This document shows, in pieces, positions 1 to 10,925 of a stretch of DNA of 64,000 nt. The notes under the pieces are model-generated. The model did no database searches and was not told the origin of the DNA. It was given only the letters and a program-made list of their open reading frames with translations. Source of the DNA: Laccaria trichodermophora (lineage: Eukaryota > Basidiomycota > Agaricomycetes > Agaricales > Hydnangiaceae); assembly GCA_018417955.1 (NCBI GenBank), contig JACTVC010000014.1, forward strand, positions 992,001 to 1,056,000, read 5' to 3'. Each line of letters begins with the position of its first letter. Within the stretch, counting starts at the first letter, position 1. The position numbers and the translations under genes are program-made.

Positions 1-133
1 GTTGGAGGAGTTCAGCCATTGGAAGGACGGCTGCAACAGAGTTTATATACATTCCTCGGCTCTAAAGGAATATTGAATAAATATCTAAGTAGTTCAGCAG
101 ACCTCCACATGCTTGTGCTTTTGAATATTTCAG

Positions 134-250
134 ACCCGTAAAGTGTAAGAATATGCACGAAACGAGCGTAGCGTACCTTCTTTCACATCGTTGTGGATCC
201 AGTGACCCTCGGGCGCCTAATGTTGGAAAATACTCTATTTCAAAAGGATG
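134..250 (-). pseudogene. Relic of a third DUF3431 gene copy (exon-5 region)
   Basis: This stretch matches the exon 5/intron 5 region of the two downstream DUF3431 genes (compare 661-770 and 4341-4445). Relative to them it lacks about ten bases that include the AG splice acceptor just upstream of the exon, and its donor side is altered, so it could not be spliced like its sisters. It abuts the left edge of the 3.5-kb duplicated block, which suggests the array once extended further left. Seen directly: the alignment. Inferred: a former gene copy. The first 130 bases of the window show nothing I recognise. Confidence 0.6.
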
Positions 251-398
251 GGACTCGGTTTGTCAGAACGATTGTATTCTGAAATACTTGTGTGTAAGTG
301 TTGAACTGTTTTTCTGGTGATGCAATGTAATATGCGCGTTCCATGCATGTCGTAGGTGGGGGCCGTTATTACTGTTGTTCATACTTCCAAATCCTTCA

Positions 399-1668
399 CT
401 ATGAACATACCTGTCCCGCCTGAAAGTCATGTGTACACTGGCAACTTTCTGGGGTCGAGAGTGAGCACCTCCGAGAAAGCAGAACGTCGACGCATCCAAA
501 TATCATCGGCCAAGAGCGTTCAAGGGCATGACCTAAGTTTCTGATCAGCTTTGCAGTCCCTATTAAGAGGAAATTCGAAATACCGAAAAATGGGCTTGAC
601 GGGCTGCTTTTACTGCCGGACCATTCCCACTCTTTATCTGGGTGATGAGGGTCGTAAAGTGTAAGAATATACGCGAAATAAGCGTGGCGTACCTTCTGGA
701 TCGTTGTAGATCCAGTGACCCTCGGGCGCCTAGAAAAGTTCAATGTTGGAAAAACACTCCATTTCAAAAAAAAGGGAATCACCGTTAAGACATCAAAGAG
801 ATCTTGATAGAGCCTCTTTGGATTACGCAGAATTGACTTCCTCGAGACAATAAATTGTCCCTTGTAGGTACACTGAAGGCAACACTGTGAAAACAAAATA
901 CTCGGAAAACAGGGATTATAAGTACCAGTTGTCCGCCGCTTGGACACAAGCGTCCTGTAAACATCGCATAAATTTCTCGCATACGTGGAAAATATTTCTT
1001 CAACCCGTGAGCGTCCCTATGGTATAATAAGATGAATAAGGTAACACTGGAGTGTAAGGTAGGCACTGCACCTTCCGCAGTCGCATTCTGCATATCTTCC
1101 AAGACTAATAAAAGATGTTTCCTTTCGAAGCACAGAAATCCGGGAATTTACAATGTCCTTGACTTCCAAGATTGCCTGACCAAACAGTATGTGTGAGGAA
1201 AATTCATGTGGATATCGTTGTGCTCGATCATATTGTGAAAGGATATGAGTTAGGCTGTTTATGAGTTATTCTTCGTCAGACGCCCATGTTTTACGAAGCG
1301 AACAAAAAAAGTCCTTACAATGATCCACCTTCTCGCCCCCGATTGGGAAGTCTAATGATAGAATCTGCCCCAAGCAATGTTTGCAAAGAGTTGTTTACAG
1401 GGAGCGATTCATCCTTGGAATAGACAATGATCTTGCTGGAAAAGCCTCTAGACCCTAGTTGCTCACGCAGGGCTTGGATCCCCTGAGCGACAGTAGTGAC
1501 GTTCTCTCGGTAGTAGGATAACACAACGTCGATGTCCTGTACTTGACGGTGGCCCAAAAAGAATCTCTGGTAAACTTGAGAGGAAAGCCGAGTAGGAAAG
1601 TTGACAAGGATCAGGATCGAGAGACCCACTGGCAAGAGAACCATCGCGAGGCTGATCCTCAAGTTCAT
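399..1668 (-). CDS. DUF3431 family protein, copy A
   Basis: Seven exons join in frame: 1668-1319, 1254-1072, 1016-926, 872-783, 729-693, 637-584, 532-399, giving 312 residues. The protein starts with a hydrophobic stretch (about residues 8-24), consistent with a signal anchor, followed by a lumenal-type domain. Motifs I associate with fungal DUF3431 proteins are VVLSYYRE, GREGGSFLTHIL (across intron 1), CGRDAHG (across intron 2), FPRMREIY, GQFIVSR, APEGHW and HALERSWPMIFGC. The family has no established activity; a glycosyltransferase-like role has been suggested only by inference. It diverges from the nucleotidyltransferase-like gene with about 320 bp between starts. Compared with copy B it runs six residues longer, because a CAG here is TAG there. 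Confidence 0.82.
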
Positions 1669-1988
1669 CTTCGTCCAGTGCCACTAGAGCGATTCTTAGA
1701 TGAAACAGGCGGAGAGAGGGAAAAGAGTGGGCAGGTATAGGCCCTCTGTGAGACCCAAAGGGTGTGTGCTCGATGCGTGCAACGGGCTCATACGGGGCTT
1801 GATCCAAGTTTGTTCCAGCTTTGATCTCATCATGGAGCTTGAACGCCATGCCGTTGCTCAAGAGGACCTCACGCGTATTCACCGGATTGGATCCGTTTGG
1901 AACGTTCTCACTCAATACCAGGAGTATTTAAATTTTTGGTGCACTAACCGCAACTGTTGAAAAATCTTCTTCCTTTCAAAATCCTTCA

Positions 1989-3270
1989 ATGCAACACTCG
2001 TATATTGACCAAGCTTTCTCCCAACCCACCATATACGACCCCATTCTTTCATGCCTTCCACCTCCCACAATTATGCGATGTGGCCGTACCTGTCGCACGA
2101 TCTATGTTGCCACCAAAGACTTTAACACCAGAGCCTATAACATCAATCGTCACCTCTCAAGGTTCTTCAACGATCCGGAGGGATTTCGTTCCCTCCAAGC
2201 TCAAACGGCCGCTCTCATATCGGGGTCCAACGCACTCCAGTTTTTGGATCGATCACATTACGCCGATTCCGACCTCGACGTCTTTGTATTTTCAGGCACC
2301 GTTGGAGACATTGGGCGATGGTTGATCAGTCACGAAGGATATTCATTCACCCCCAGGCCAGAGCAATCGCCTGAGTTTGAAGAGGCCGCCCTTCAAATAT
2401 CTCCTGTCCCTGGCGAACCCGAGGCATTCGAGGTGCACGAAGCGGAATATCGTTCAACCGGTATCATTGGTGTACATTCGTTTTCGAAAGCGCCGGACCT
2501 TACGATCCAACTCATAACGACTCGTCGCAGCCCCATGGACTGTATTTTGTGTTTCCACTCCAGTACACTGTTCTTCTACTCTGCATATTCTTCGACTAAT
2601 ATCCGCTGATCTAGCTTGTGTGATGAATGTGATTGCTTTCGATGCTGCTTATTCATTGTACCCTAGGGCAACATTCGACTTGAGGCGTGGGCTCTCACTA
2701 GCACATATTTCTCCTCGCGAAGCAAAAGCCCTTGCAAAATATGGAGCCCGCGGGTGGGCGATCCATTCGACCATATGGCCGCACGAGAAAGACACCTTAC
2801 AGCCTCTTTTCAAAGTTGATGTCCTGCGTCGCATGGGTGATCGTGATTCATGGGTCATTCCTCTTGATACGACTAACATCACGTTGCGTTCGCCGTTCAC
2901 ATTATCGTCGCCCCCCTTCACAGAAGACCCAGCAGCTTTCTCTAGCTGGAGGCTTTGGGAACCCACTTCCAGGGAGTACGATATTTCGTACCGTTTCTTG
3001 TCGTCAACTATCTTGAAGTACGACTATGTGAATGACGACCTTGATTTTTTAAAGATCATGATCCCGTTCTTCCAGAAGCAAGGTTTGCTGGAACACTCAA
3101 AATTTCGTGGGCTCCCGAAGGATGAGGGGCCTTGGACTTGGTTGAGCGAATCTGATTTTCTACATCGACTTGTTTCAACTAACCATGACTCTAGGTGGGA
3201 CGCGTCTCTTCCGGGCTTTTACAAGGCCTACATCAAGCAGCTCGAGGACAGAAGGATGGATGAAAGCTGA
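1989..3270 (+). CDS. F-box-like/nucleotidyltransferase-like protein, copy A
   Basis: Two exons, 1989-2550 and 2615-3270, separated by a 64-bp intron with a CTAAT branch site, encode 405 residues. The N-terminal part (LSCLPPPTIMRCGRTCRTIY) resembles the short F-box-like start common in a basidiomycete-specific family. It is followed by a GSNAL...DSDLDVFV segment that looks like the core of a nucleotidyltransferase fold (GS then DxD). The C-terminal half has no domain I recognise. Function is unknown; the fold assignment is inference from the motif. The start is the first ATG of the frame and matches copy B. It converges on the monophosphatase remnant, 56 bp away. Confidence 0.8.
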
Positions 3271-3326
3271 CTTGTCTTTTATCACAACAGTACCATCGGC
3301 TGGCCTCCTTGTATAATCTACACATG

Positions 3327-3790
3327 TCAATTAGGAGCAACATCCTGAACAGCATCATGAAATTTTTTGATAATTCGTCTCTGGGCATCCACTCCCTTCT
3401 CGTCCTGCATCAACAACAACATTAGTACTCCACAAGGCTTAGCAAGATGTCACAAACTGAAGTGTCCCCAATTGCCCGAACAACAACATATTTCCTTCCA
3501 GTCAATATATCCTCCGTCACATCCCCAAATTTATCAGAAGTTGATGTCGCAGCAAAAACGTCATGGGAGCCGGTCACCAGTCCTCCAGCCTCTTCAGCGA
3601 TGACGATTCCAGCACACACATCCCAGGGCCAACAGCCAATCTCCCTTCATGCAGCAGTGTCTTCAAATCGGGAGCAACTCGGGGGAGGGGGACGTACCAG
3701 TAGATGTCAAGACTTCCTTGTGCAACCATTCCGTAATTCAACGCAGCGCTTCCCTTCGAACGAAGGGGGTGTGCCATTTTGCCGCCGAGG
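3327..3790 (-). pseudogene. Truncated inositol monophosphatase (3' exons only)
   Basis: Three exonic pieces correspond to the end of the full gene at 7024-8337: 3404-3327 (last exon), 3644-3458 (the WDVCAG metal-binding region) and 3790-3698 (only part of exon 5). The 5' exons are missing because the duplicated block ends here. The remaining reading frames are still open, so the truncation is either recent or simply has not yet been followed by decay. Without the GEES and DPIDGTTN motifs it cannot encode an active enzyme. Confidence 0.85.
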
Positions 3791-3920
3791 ACGAAGTGCA
3801 TGTGAGGTATCTGGGGCAAGAGTCGAGGAAAGGAAAGCGGATGACGAGGATAGATCCCAGCATGAAAGACATCTTCACCTCCGCACGCGATATCGTCAAT
3901 CATGAGAAGGAGAAAGATCA
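3791..3920. other. Unique 130-bp spacer between duplicated units
   Basis: This sequence has no counterpart in unit A, unit B or the rest of the window. On the minus strand it is open and reads into the monophosphatase remnant, with a segment IDDIACGGEDVFHAGIYP that looks protein-like but that I do not recognise. It may be a remnant of the gene that flanked the original locus. Confidence 0.4.
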
Positions 3921-4108
3921 CTCGGTTTGTCAGAACGATTGTATCATTTTTGGATTCTGGAATACTTGTGATGTAAGTGACGGGCTGTTTTTCTGGTGAT
4001 ACAATGTAAGATATGTGTATGCTGTAGTAGATTGAGGCCGAAATTACTGTTGTTCGTACGTAGGTACTATACATTCCAAATTTTTCACTACGATCGTAAC
4101 TGCCCTGC

Positions 4109-5357
4109 CTAAAAGTCATGTGTACACTGGCAACTTTCTGGGGACGACAGCGAGCACCTCCGAGAAACCAGAACGTCGACGCATCCGAATATCGTGGGCC
4201 AAGAGCGCTCAAGGGCATGACCTATGTTTCGGATCAGCTTTGCAGTCCCAAGGACGGGGGAAACTCGAAATACCGAAAAAGGGGCTTGAGGGAGTGCTTT
4301 TACTGCCGGACCATTCCCACTCTTGATCTGGATGATGAGGGTCGTAAAGTGTAAAAATATACGCGAAATAAGCGTGGCGTACCTTCTGGATCGTTGTAGA
4401 TCCAGTGACCCTCGGGCGCCTAGAAAAGTTCAATGTTGAAAACACTCCATGTTAAAAGAAAGGATTTTACCGTTAAGACATAAAAAAGATCTTGATAGTC
4501 CTTCTTTGGATTACGCAGAATTGACTTCCTCGAAACAATAAATTGTCCCTTGTAGGTACACTGAAGGCAACACCGTGAAAACAAAATACTTGGAAAACAG
4601 AGATTATAAGTACCAGTTGTCCGCCGCTTGGACACAAGCGTCCTGTAAACATCGCATAAATTTCTCGCATACGTGGAAAGTATTTCTTCAACCCGTGAGC
4701 GTCCCTATGGTATAATAAGATGAATTAGGTAACACTGAAGTGTAAGGTAGGCACTGCACCTTCCGCAGTCGCATTCTGCATATCTTCCAAGACTAATAAA
4801 AGATGTTTCCTTTCGAAGCACAGAAATCCGGGAATTTACAATGTCCTTAACTTCCAAGATTGCCTGACCAAACAGTATGTGTGAGGAAAATTCATGTGGA
4901 TATCGTTGTGCTCGATCATATTGTGAAAGGATATGAGTTAGGCTGTTTATGAGTTATTCTTCGTCAGACGCCCATGTTTTACGAAGCGAACAAAAAAAAG
5001 TCCTTACAATGATCCACCTTCTCGCCCCCGATTGGGAAGCCTAATGATAGAATCTGCCCCAAGCAATGTTTGCAAAGAGTTGTTTACAGGGAGCGATTCA
5101 TCCTTGGAATAGACAATGATCTTGCTGGAAAAGCCTCTAGACCCTAGTTGCTCACGCAAGGCTTGGATTCCCTGAGCGACAGTAGTGACGTTCTCTCGGT
5201 AGTAGGATAACACAACGTCGATGTCCTGTACTCGACGGTGGCCCAAAAAGAATCTCTGGTAAACTTGAGAGGAAAGCCGAGTAGGAAAGTTGACAAGGAT
5301 CAGGATCGAGAGACCCACTGGCAAGAGAACCATCGCGAGGCTGATCCTCAAGTTCAT
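4109..5357 (-). CDS. DUF3431 family protein, copy B
   Basis: Exons 5357-5008, 4942-4760, 4704-4614, 4560-4471, 4419-4383, 4327-4274 and 4221-4109 have exactly the same lengths and phases as copy A except the last, giving 305 residues. The signal-anchor N-terminus and the motifs GREGGSFLTHIL, CGRDAHG, GQFIVSR, APEGHW and HALERSWPTIFGC are all present. The protein ends CQCTHDF; the stop is TAG where copy A has CAG. Intact splice sites and an uninterrupted frame suggest a functional gene. It diverges from the second nucleotidyltransferase-like gene (5686) with about 330 bp between starts. Confidence 0.82.
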
Positions 5358-5685
5358 CCTTTTCCAGTACCACTAGAGCGATTCTTAGATGAAACAGGCG
5401 GAGAGAGGGAAAAGGGTGCACAGGTATGAGCCCTCTCCAAGATCCAAAGGGAGTGCACTCGATGCGCGCAACCGGCTCATACGGGGTTTGATCTCATCAA
5501 AACACGCTTGCATGCCGCTGCTAGAGAGGACCTCATAACAAAATCCAGTCAACCAGAGTCAACCTTCGCTCCTCAAGCGTGTTCACCGAATTGTGGCCGT
5601 TTGGAACATTTTCAGGACTTTGGTGCACTGGCGGCAAACGTCATGCACTTTGTTGAGAGTTTAATCTTCCCAAATAAATCCTCCG

Positions 5686-6865
5686 ATGCAACTCTCGTAT
5701 ATTGACCAAGCTTTCTCCCAACCCACCATATACGACCTCATTTTTTCATGCCTTCCACCTCCCACAATCATGCGATGTGGCCGTACCTGTCGCGCGATCT
5801 ATGTTGCCACCAAAGACTTCAACACCAGAGCCTATAACATCAATCGCCACCTCTCAAGATTCTTCAACAACCCGGAGGGATTTCGTTCCCTTCAAGCTCA
5901 AACGGCCGCTCTCATATCGGGGTCTAACGCGCTCCAGTTTTTGGATCGATCACGTTATGCCGATTCCGACCTCGACGTCTTTGTATTTGCAGGCACCGTT
6001 AGAGAGATTGGGCGATGGTTGATTAATCACGAAGGATATTCATTCACTCCCAGACCAGAGCAATCGCCTGAGTTTGAAAAGGCCGCCGTTGAAATATCTC
6101 CTGTTCCTGGCGAACCTGAGGCATTCGAGGTGCACGAAGCGGAATATCGTTCAACCGGTATTATTGGTGTGCACTCGTTTTCGAAAGCGCCGGATCTTAC
6201 GATCCAACTCATAACGACTCGTCGTACCCCGATGGACTGTATCTTGCGTTTTCACTCCAGTATTGTGGTCTTCTACTTTGCATATTCTTTGACTAATATG
6301 CGCCGTTTTAGCTTGTGTGATGAACGTGATTGCTTTCGATGCTGCTTATTCGTTGTACCCTAGGGCAACATTCGACTTGAGGCGTGGGCTCTCACTAGCA
6401 CATATCTCTCCTCGCGAGGCAAAAGCCCTTGCGAAATATGGAGCCCGCGGGTGGGTGATCCATTCGACAATATGGCCGCACGAGGAAGATACCTTGAAGC
6501 CTCTTTTCAAAGTTGACGTCCTGCGCCGCATGATTGATCGTGATTCATGGATCATTCCCTTTGATACGACAGACATCACGTTGCGTTCGCCATTCAATTT
6601 GTCGTCGCCCCCCTTCACAGAGGACCCAGCTGCTTTCTCTAGCTGGACGCTTTGTGGACGCACTTCCCTGGAGTACGATATGTCGTACCGTTTCTTGTCG
6701 TCAACCATCTTGAAGTACGACTATGTAAATGACGACCCTGGTTTCTTAGAGGTCATGATCGCGTTCTTCCAGAAGCAAGGTTCGCTGGAACACTCAAAAT
6801 TTCGTGGGCTCCCGAAGGATGTGGAGGCTTGGACTTGGTTAAGCGAATCTGATTTTCTACATTGA
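5686..6865 (+). CDS. F-box-like/nucleotidyltransferase-like protein, copy B (C-terminally truncated)
   Basis: Exons 5686-6247 and 6312-6865 encode 371 residues, closely similar to copy A (405 residues). The frame ends at TGA 6863-6865, where copy A has CGA (arginine). The following 34 codons up to 6967 are still open and match the C-terminus of copy A, so this is a single C-to-T nonsense change, not a different gene end. The GSNAL...DSDLDVFV motif is intact. Whether the shortened protein works cannot be told from sequence. Confidence 0.75.
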
Positions 6866-7023
6866 CTTGTTTCAACTAACCATGACTCTAGGTGGGACGC
6901 TTCTCTTCCGGGCTTTTACAAGGCCTACCTCAAGCGGCTCGAGGACAGAAGGATGGATGAAAGCTGACTTGTCTTTTATCATAACAGTACCATCGGCTGG
7001 CCTCCTTGTATAATCTACATATG

Positions 7024-8337
7024 TCAATTAGGAGCAACATCCTGAACAGTATCATAAAATTCTTTGATAATTCGTCTCTGGGCATCCACTCCCTTCTCGT
7101 CCTGCATCAACAACAACATTAGTACTCCACAAGGCTTAGCAAGATGTCACAAACTGAAGTGTCCCCAATTGCCCGAACAACAACATATTTCCTTCCAGTC
7201 AATATATCCTCCGTCACATCCCCAAATTTATCAGAAGTCGATGTCGCAGCAAAAACGTCATGGGAGCCGGTCACAAGTCCACCAGCCTCTTCAGCGATTA
7301 CGATTCCAGCACACACGTCCCAGGGCCAACAGCCAATCTCCCTTCATGCAGCAGTGTCTTCAAATCGGGAGCAACTCGGGGGAGGGGGACGTACCAGTAG
7401 AGGTCAAGACTTCCTTGTGCAACCATTCCGTAATTCAACGCAGCGCTTCCCATCGAACGAAGGGAGTGTGCCATTTTGCCGCCGAGGATACCCTGGGCTG
7501 GGTTACCTGCCAAGCGGGAGAACGAGGCCGCTTTAGCGGATATGGTGGTTTCAGAGCGATCCGAACCCCACTCCACGGCTGACAAGGTAGTTCTATAAGA
7601 TGGTAAGGAGAAACAATAGAGTAGGGAGTATACCGATGAGAGCTTGGTTGAGGGAAGGAAGCGGTTTGGGTGGGGATGCGAGCGGAAGCCTCTTGGGTTC
7701 GCCGTTTGCTTGGCTAAGATGCGAACCTTGTCCTTTCACGCCCGAGTACTCGAAAACGGTATAAATCAAACTGCAGCATAAGAGTAATACGAGGAAGGAC
7801 ATACAAGATGGTTAAGGAATGGATTGTAGATGACCCCCAGCACCGGTCGTCGTTTATAAATTAGCCCTAGGGAAATGCAGGCGAACGGGAAACCGTGAAC
7901 GAAATTTGTTGTCCCATCTGCAAGAGAACTGTCAGAGGAGACGTGATTGAAATATCCCAACCATACCAATAGGGTCTACGCAAAATGTAGGCTCATCCGT
8001 CAATGGAGGACGCGATCCCGCCGAATACGATTCTTCCCCAATACTATTGAAACAATCCCAATATTTATCCTCAGCACCCGCATAAACAAAACATCTCTCA
8101 CAATTTGAAGTTGGGGTACTTGATCCCCAATTCCTTCTTCACCAACTCCTCAACGCGAACGTCGTACTCCGTTACCAGATCCACAGAGTTCTTCTTCTCA
8201 TTGACATTCGACCCGGCAGATACAGCTTGGATAGCTTCGGAACCTTCCAAGATCAATTCACCGGCCTTACGCGCGAGGGTAGTCGTAAATTCGAGGACGG
8301 CCTTCAGATCCTGTGGAGTGAGCTCGGGAACGGACAT
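7024..8337 (-). CDS. Inositol monophosphatase (IMPase family)
   Basis: Seven exons (8337-8102, 8043-7967, 7917-7805, 7748-7634, 7578-7395, 7341-7155, 7101-7024) join in frame into 329 residues, a little longer than typical IMPases. All Mg2+-binding motifs are visible: GEES at 81-84 across intron 1, DPIDGTTN at 102-109 across intron 2, and WPWDVCAG with the metal-binding Asp at 250. The family hydrolyses inositol phosphates to free inositol in the cytosol, feeding phosphatidylinositol synthesis. The start ATG at 8337 gives the usual short N-terminus; an in-frame upstream ATG at 8403 would add 22 unlike residues. The 3' part lies within duplicated unit B. Confidence 0.92.
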
Positions 8338-8881
8338 GATGGTTTGAAGTTTGAGCGATCGATTAGATGAGCTCCATGATGTCAGAGCGTTTCTGGGCCT
8401 CAAGCGGAGAGAGCACGTTGGTAGAACGCGTCAACTAATCAAAATCATCACGGTGGACGACGAGCAGTTGGAAACAACGTTTGATGTGCAAAGTTAGATA
8501 ACAAATTCTTATGGAAGAAGGTCATGAATTGCATTCGAATATACAACTACGTTCACATATACGAGGGAGCTAGAGACAAGAGAAATGTTCAACGAGCACT
8601 TGGTCGTCGCGGAGGCGAGAGCACGGCATAAACAAAAAACCACACAAGAGAGATCACATAACCGCCAAACCGGAAGTTTATGTCGGGATCGTGAAGAAGT
8701 TGAGGCGGCCAATCACACTCACAGATATTCATGGACGATGACAGCTACGATGATCGAGGCAACCGGGGTAGAATGCAATGTTACTGTCGTGAATGTGAGC
8801 ATAGAGGTCGACTGATCAGTAGATACCGCCGCGGGGCCTTCAGGGAATTCAATGAGCAAGACCATTAAATCTGAAGTCAAT
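8338..8881. other. Intergenic spacer
   Basis: Between the monophosphatase start and the 3' end of the upstream kinase copy. Only short open frames are present on either strand and none looks protein-like. It presumably contains the monophosphatase promoter. Confidence 0.5.
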
Positions 8882-8894
8882 AGTTCTCGAGTTA

Positions 8895-10412
8895 TCAAAT
8901 TGGATTGTCCGCTGTCTGGGTGTGCCACGGGTGCGCCAGTACGTCCTCAATCGTTAGTCGTTCACTTGGATCGATCTTGAGCATCTTTTGTAAAAGGTCG
9001 CAAAAAATGACACGATCTTCTCTATTAAGTGCAGATGAACCATCTATCTTTGTCTGCCACGTCTGGTCGGCCTCTTCCTGCGAAATATCTGCAAGATGGT
9101 GAGTCAGTGCGGGCAAGGAATCAGGAACTTCGACCGCTAATCACCCAGTTTGCAGAGATTTTCGTTCGAGTCCCAAAAGTTGCGCCACGATGGCGGGACT
9201 TGGCCGCAGACGGCCGCCATCCTTTTCAGGAGGTAGTCATTGCATGATGCCCTGTGGAACAGCTCTGGGCCAAAGACGATTTGGTGCATCTGTCAATTAG
9301 TGTTAGAGGGGCATAAACATATAAACCGAAGTAGTAATTGTGCATACAATGCAAGCCAGTGCCCAGATGTCGCTCGCGGTTGTAGCAGGTTGGGTCACGA
9401 CCGATGTAGTGACTTGTTCAAACATGATCTCTGGCGCACATACCGCCGCAGGCGTACAGGCAGGAGGTGCGGAGCTGCTTCCGACAATTGTAGCTACCGA
9501 GCTGACAGTGAGCCCACGGCAAGTATCATTCTCGTCCGATACATACCGTTTCCTAAATCGAGTAGCTCAACGTGCAGTTCGGCGGGTGGCTTCGGGAGGA
9601 GTTCGGAGATATCCGTCGGTGGGACAAGGTACGGAGGCAAGGATTCTGGCGATGCAGGCGTCTGACGAGGGAAAACTATTGTGCATTCGGGCGGGTCCAA
9701 GCGGTCGATGAGGTCCTTCTCGGTGATCTCGTCCAGTTGCGGCATGGTCACGCCAATATTTCCCATGTGGAGGTCTGTAGCCAGCCCATCTCCATCAGTG
9801 TTAATACTAAAATAATTGAAATGACCTAACCTCCGTGCACAACACCATGACGGTGAAGAAAGGCTAGCCCCTGAGCGATTTGGCGAGAGAGTTCCCTCGG
9901 GTTCCAGTAAGGTCGTGCAAGCCGAGCAACTAGGAATGAACCAAGAACATTGAAAGCATGTACGGCGTGTGTGCCATTAGGGCCATCAATTGTGAAGCTG
10001 TCATGAAGCAGTAGCACATGGCGCCCTTCATCGCTGGGGAGCCGTCTAAAAACACTAGTTCACGCTGAGGATCGGCATCGGCAACGCAGACTTTGATTGC
10101 AAAATAGCGTCTGCGGGTAAATAAGTGAGTCGGTCGCGATAGTAATCATTGAGAAGGTCGTGTTTACCCGGATGCAGAATGATGCTGCGCAGACGCTAGC
10201 CATACGGTGGAAAAAGAGCCATGACCGAGCTTACTGAGTATGCGATACTTGCGAGAATTGCTAGTTTCCGTATCTGCGGGCGTTGACAATACTTCTCCAA
10301 GCTGAATGGGGTGATAGCCCCCATAGGTATAGCGGCTAATCCTTTCAACGTCCTCGTCGGCATTCCAGTGCAAGAGCCGTTGGGGAGGTTTGAATTTTTT
10401 TGCAACAGTCAT
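8895..10412 (-). pseudogene. SRPK-like protein kinase, upstream copy with frameshift
   Basis: Six exons match the intact copy at 10926-12463: 10412-10168, 10110-9831, 9774-9547, 9493-9348, 9289-9145, 9088-8895. All splice sites are conserved and most motifs survive (LGHGSFSTVWLA, HGDLHMGNIG, DLGNA, CAPEI). In exon 2 at about 10,053-10,055 one base is missing relative to the sister copy. This shifts the frame just after the ELV segment and removes the rest of the catalytic domain, unless it is a sequencing error. Exon 2 length (280, against 284 with one extra codon downstream in the sister) gives the same answer. I therefore call it a probable young pseudogene. Confidence 0.75.
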
Positions 10413-10561
10413 AAGCTGTCATAAGGCGCTTATTCCGAGATTCGCCGGCGTAATCAGTGGCAGTGATCATCGATCACTGTCAGAAAGCAAGATAAAGTTC
10501 CCACGGATGATCACCCTCAGGGCCTCAAGGAACTCACCAATATCCACCTATAGCTACAGAC

Positions 10562-10836
10562 ATGTTTTTGACGCGTTCAAAGACGGTATGTGCACTAAAT
10601 CTTGTTTTTTTTTTCCTGAAAGAGCTCACTTTACATTGTAGGTTTAGGTGTCAACACCTTTTTGCCAGAAGGACGTCTATTTCAAAGTGTGACCTGCATA
10701 ACCGTTTTTTGAACTAAATAGAAGCGAATTATAGTCGAATATGCCATTGAAACTATCAACGTCAGTCTTCATTCCAAAATACATAGTATATTTACCTACA
10801 CGTTCACCCATAGCTAGGCTCAACGACAGTAAGGCC
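10562..10836 (+). pseudogene. Decayed 5' fragment of the proteasome alpha-5 gene
   Basis: Pieces equivalent to exon 1 (ATG at 10562), exon 2 (about 10,642-10,682), exon 3 (about 10,733-10,760) and the start of exon 4 (about 10,813) of the gene at 12600-13650 are recognisable in order and spacing. The copy has lost the exon-1 reading (SEY became SKT) and the exon-2 donor, and carries indels. It ends where the duplicated unit ends and never had the rest of the gene. It therefore arose as a passenger of the kinase duplication. Confidence 0.75.
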
Positions 10837-10925
10837 ATTGGTAAGCATCACAGCATTAGCCTTCGATTCCAGAAGAGTTCCAAATCTCAAGTGGGAATTT
10901 TGGTTCGAAAAAACTGGTTCTCGAG

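Larger units (their letters stand above)
251..3790. repeat. Tandem segmental duplication, unit A (~3.5 kb)
   Basis: Unit A matches unit B (3921-7489) nearly base for base over its whole length and in the same orientation. It carries a complete DUF3431 gene, a complete nucleotidyltransferase-like gene and only the last exons of an inositol monophosphatase. The homology stops inside exon 5 of the monophosphatase at about 3790; the next 130 bases (3791-3920) are unique and separate the units. Introns are conserved in both units, so the duplication happened at DNA level. Confidence 0.9.
3921..7489. repeat. Tandem segmental duplication, unit B (~3.6 kb)
   Basis: Direct repeat of unit A (251-3790). 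Here the monophosphatase at the right end continues beyond the repeat into a complete gene, so unit B retains the original right-hand junction and unit A is the truncated copy. Substitutions between the units are scattered and include several C/T differences. Confidence 0.9.
8882..10836. repeat. Tandem duplication of kinase plus proteasome 5' end, unit 1
   Basis: Same-orientation match to 10917-12871. The unit spans the whole kinase gene, the intergenic promoter and the first three exons of the proteasome alpha-5 gene. Both ends fall at similar points in the two units (GTTCTCGAGT on the left, TCAACGACAGT on the right). Divergence between the units is higher than in the 3.5-kb duplication further left. 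Confidence 0.85.
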
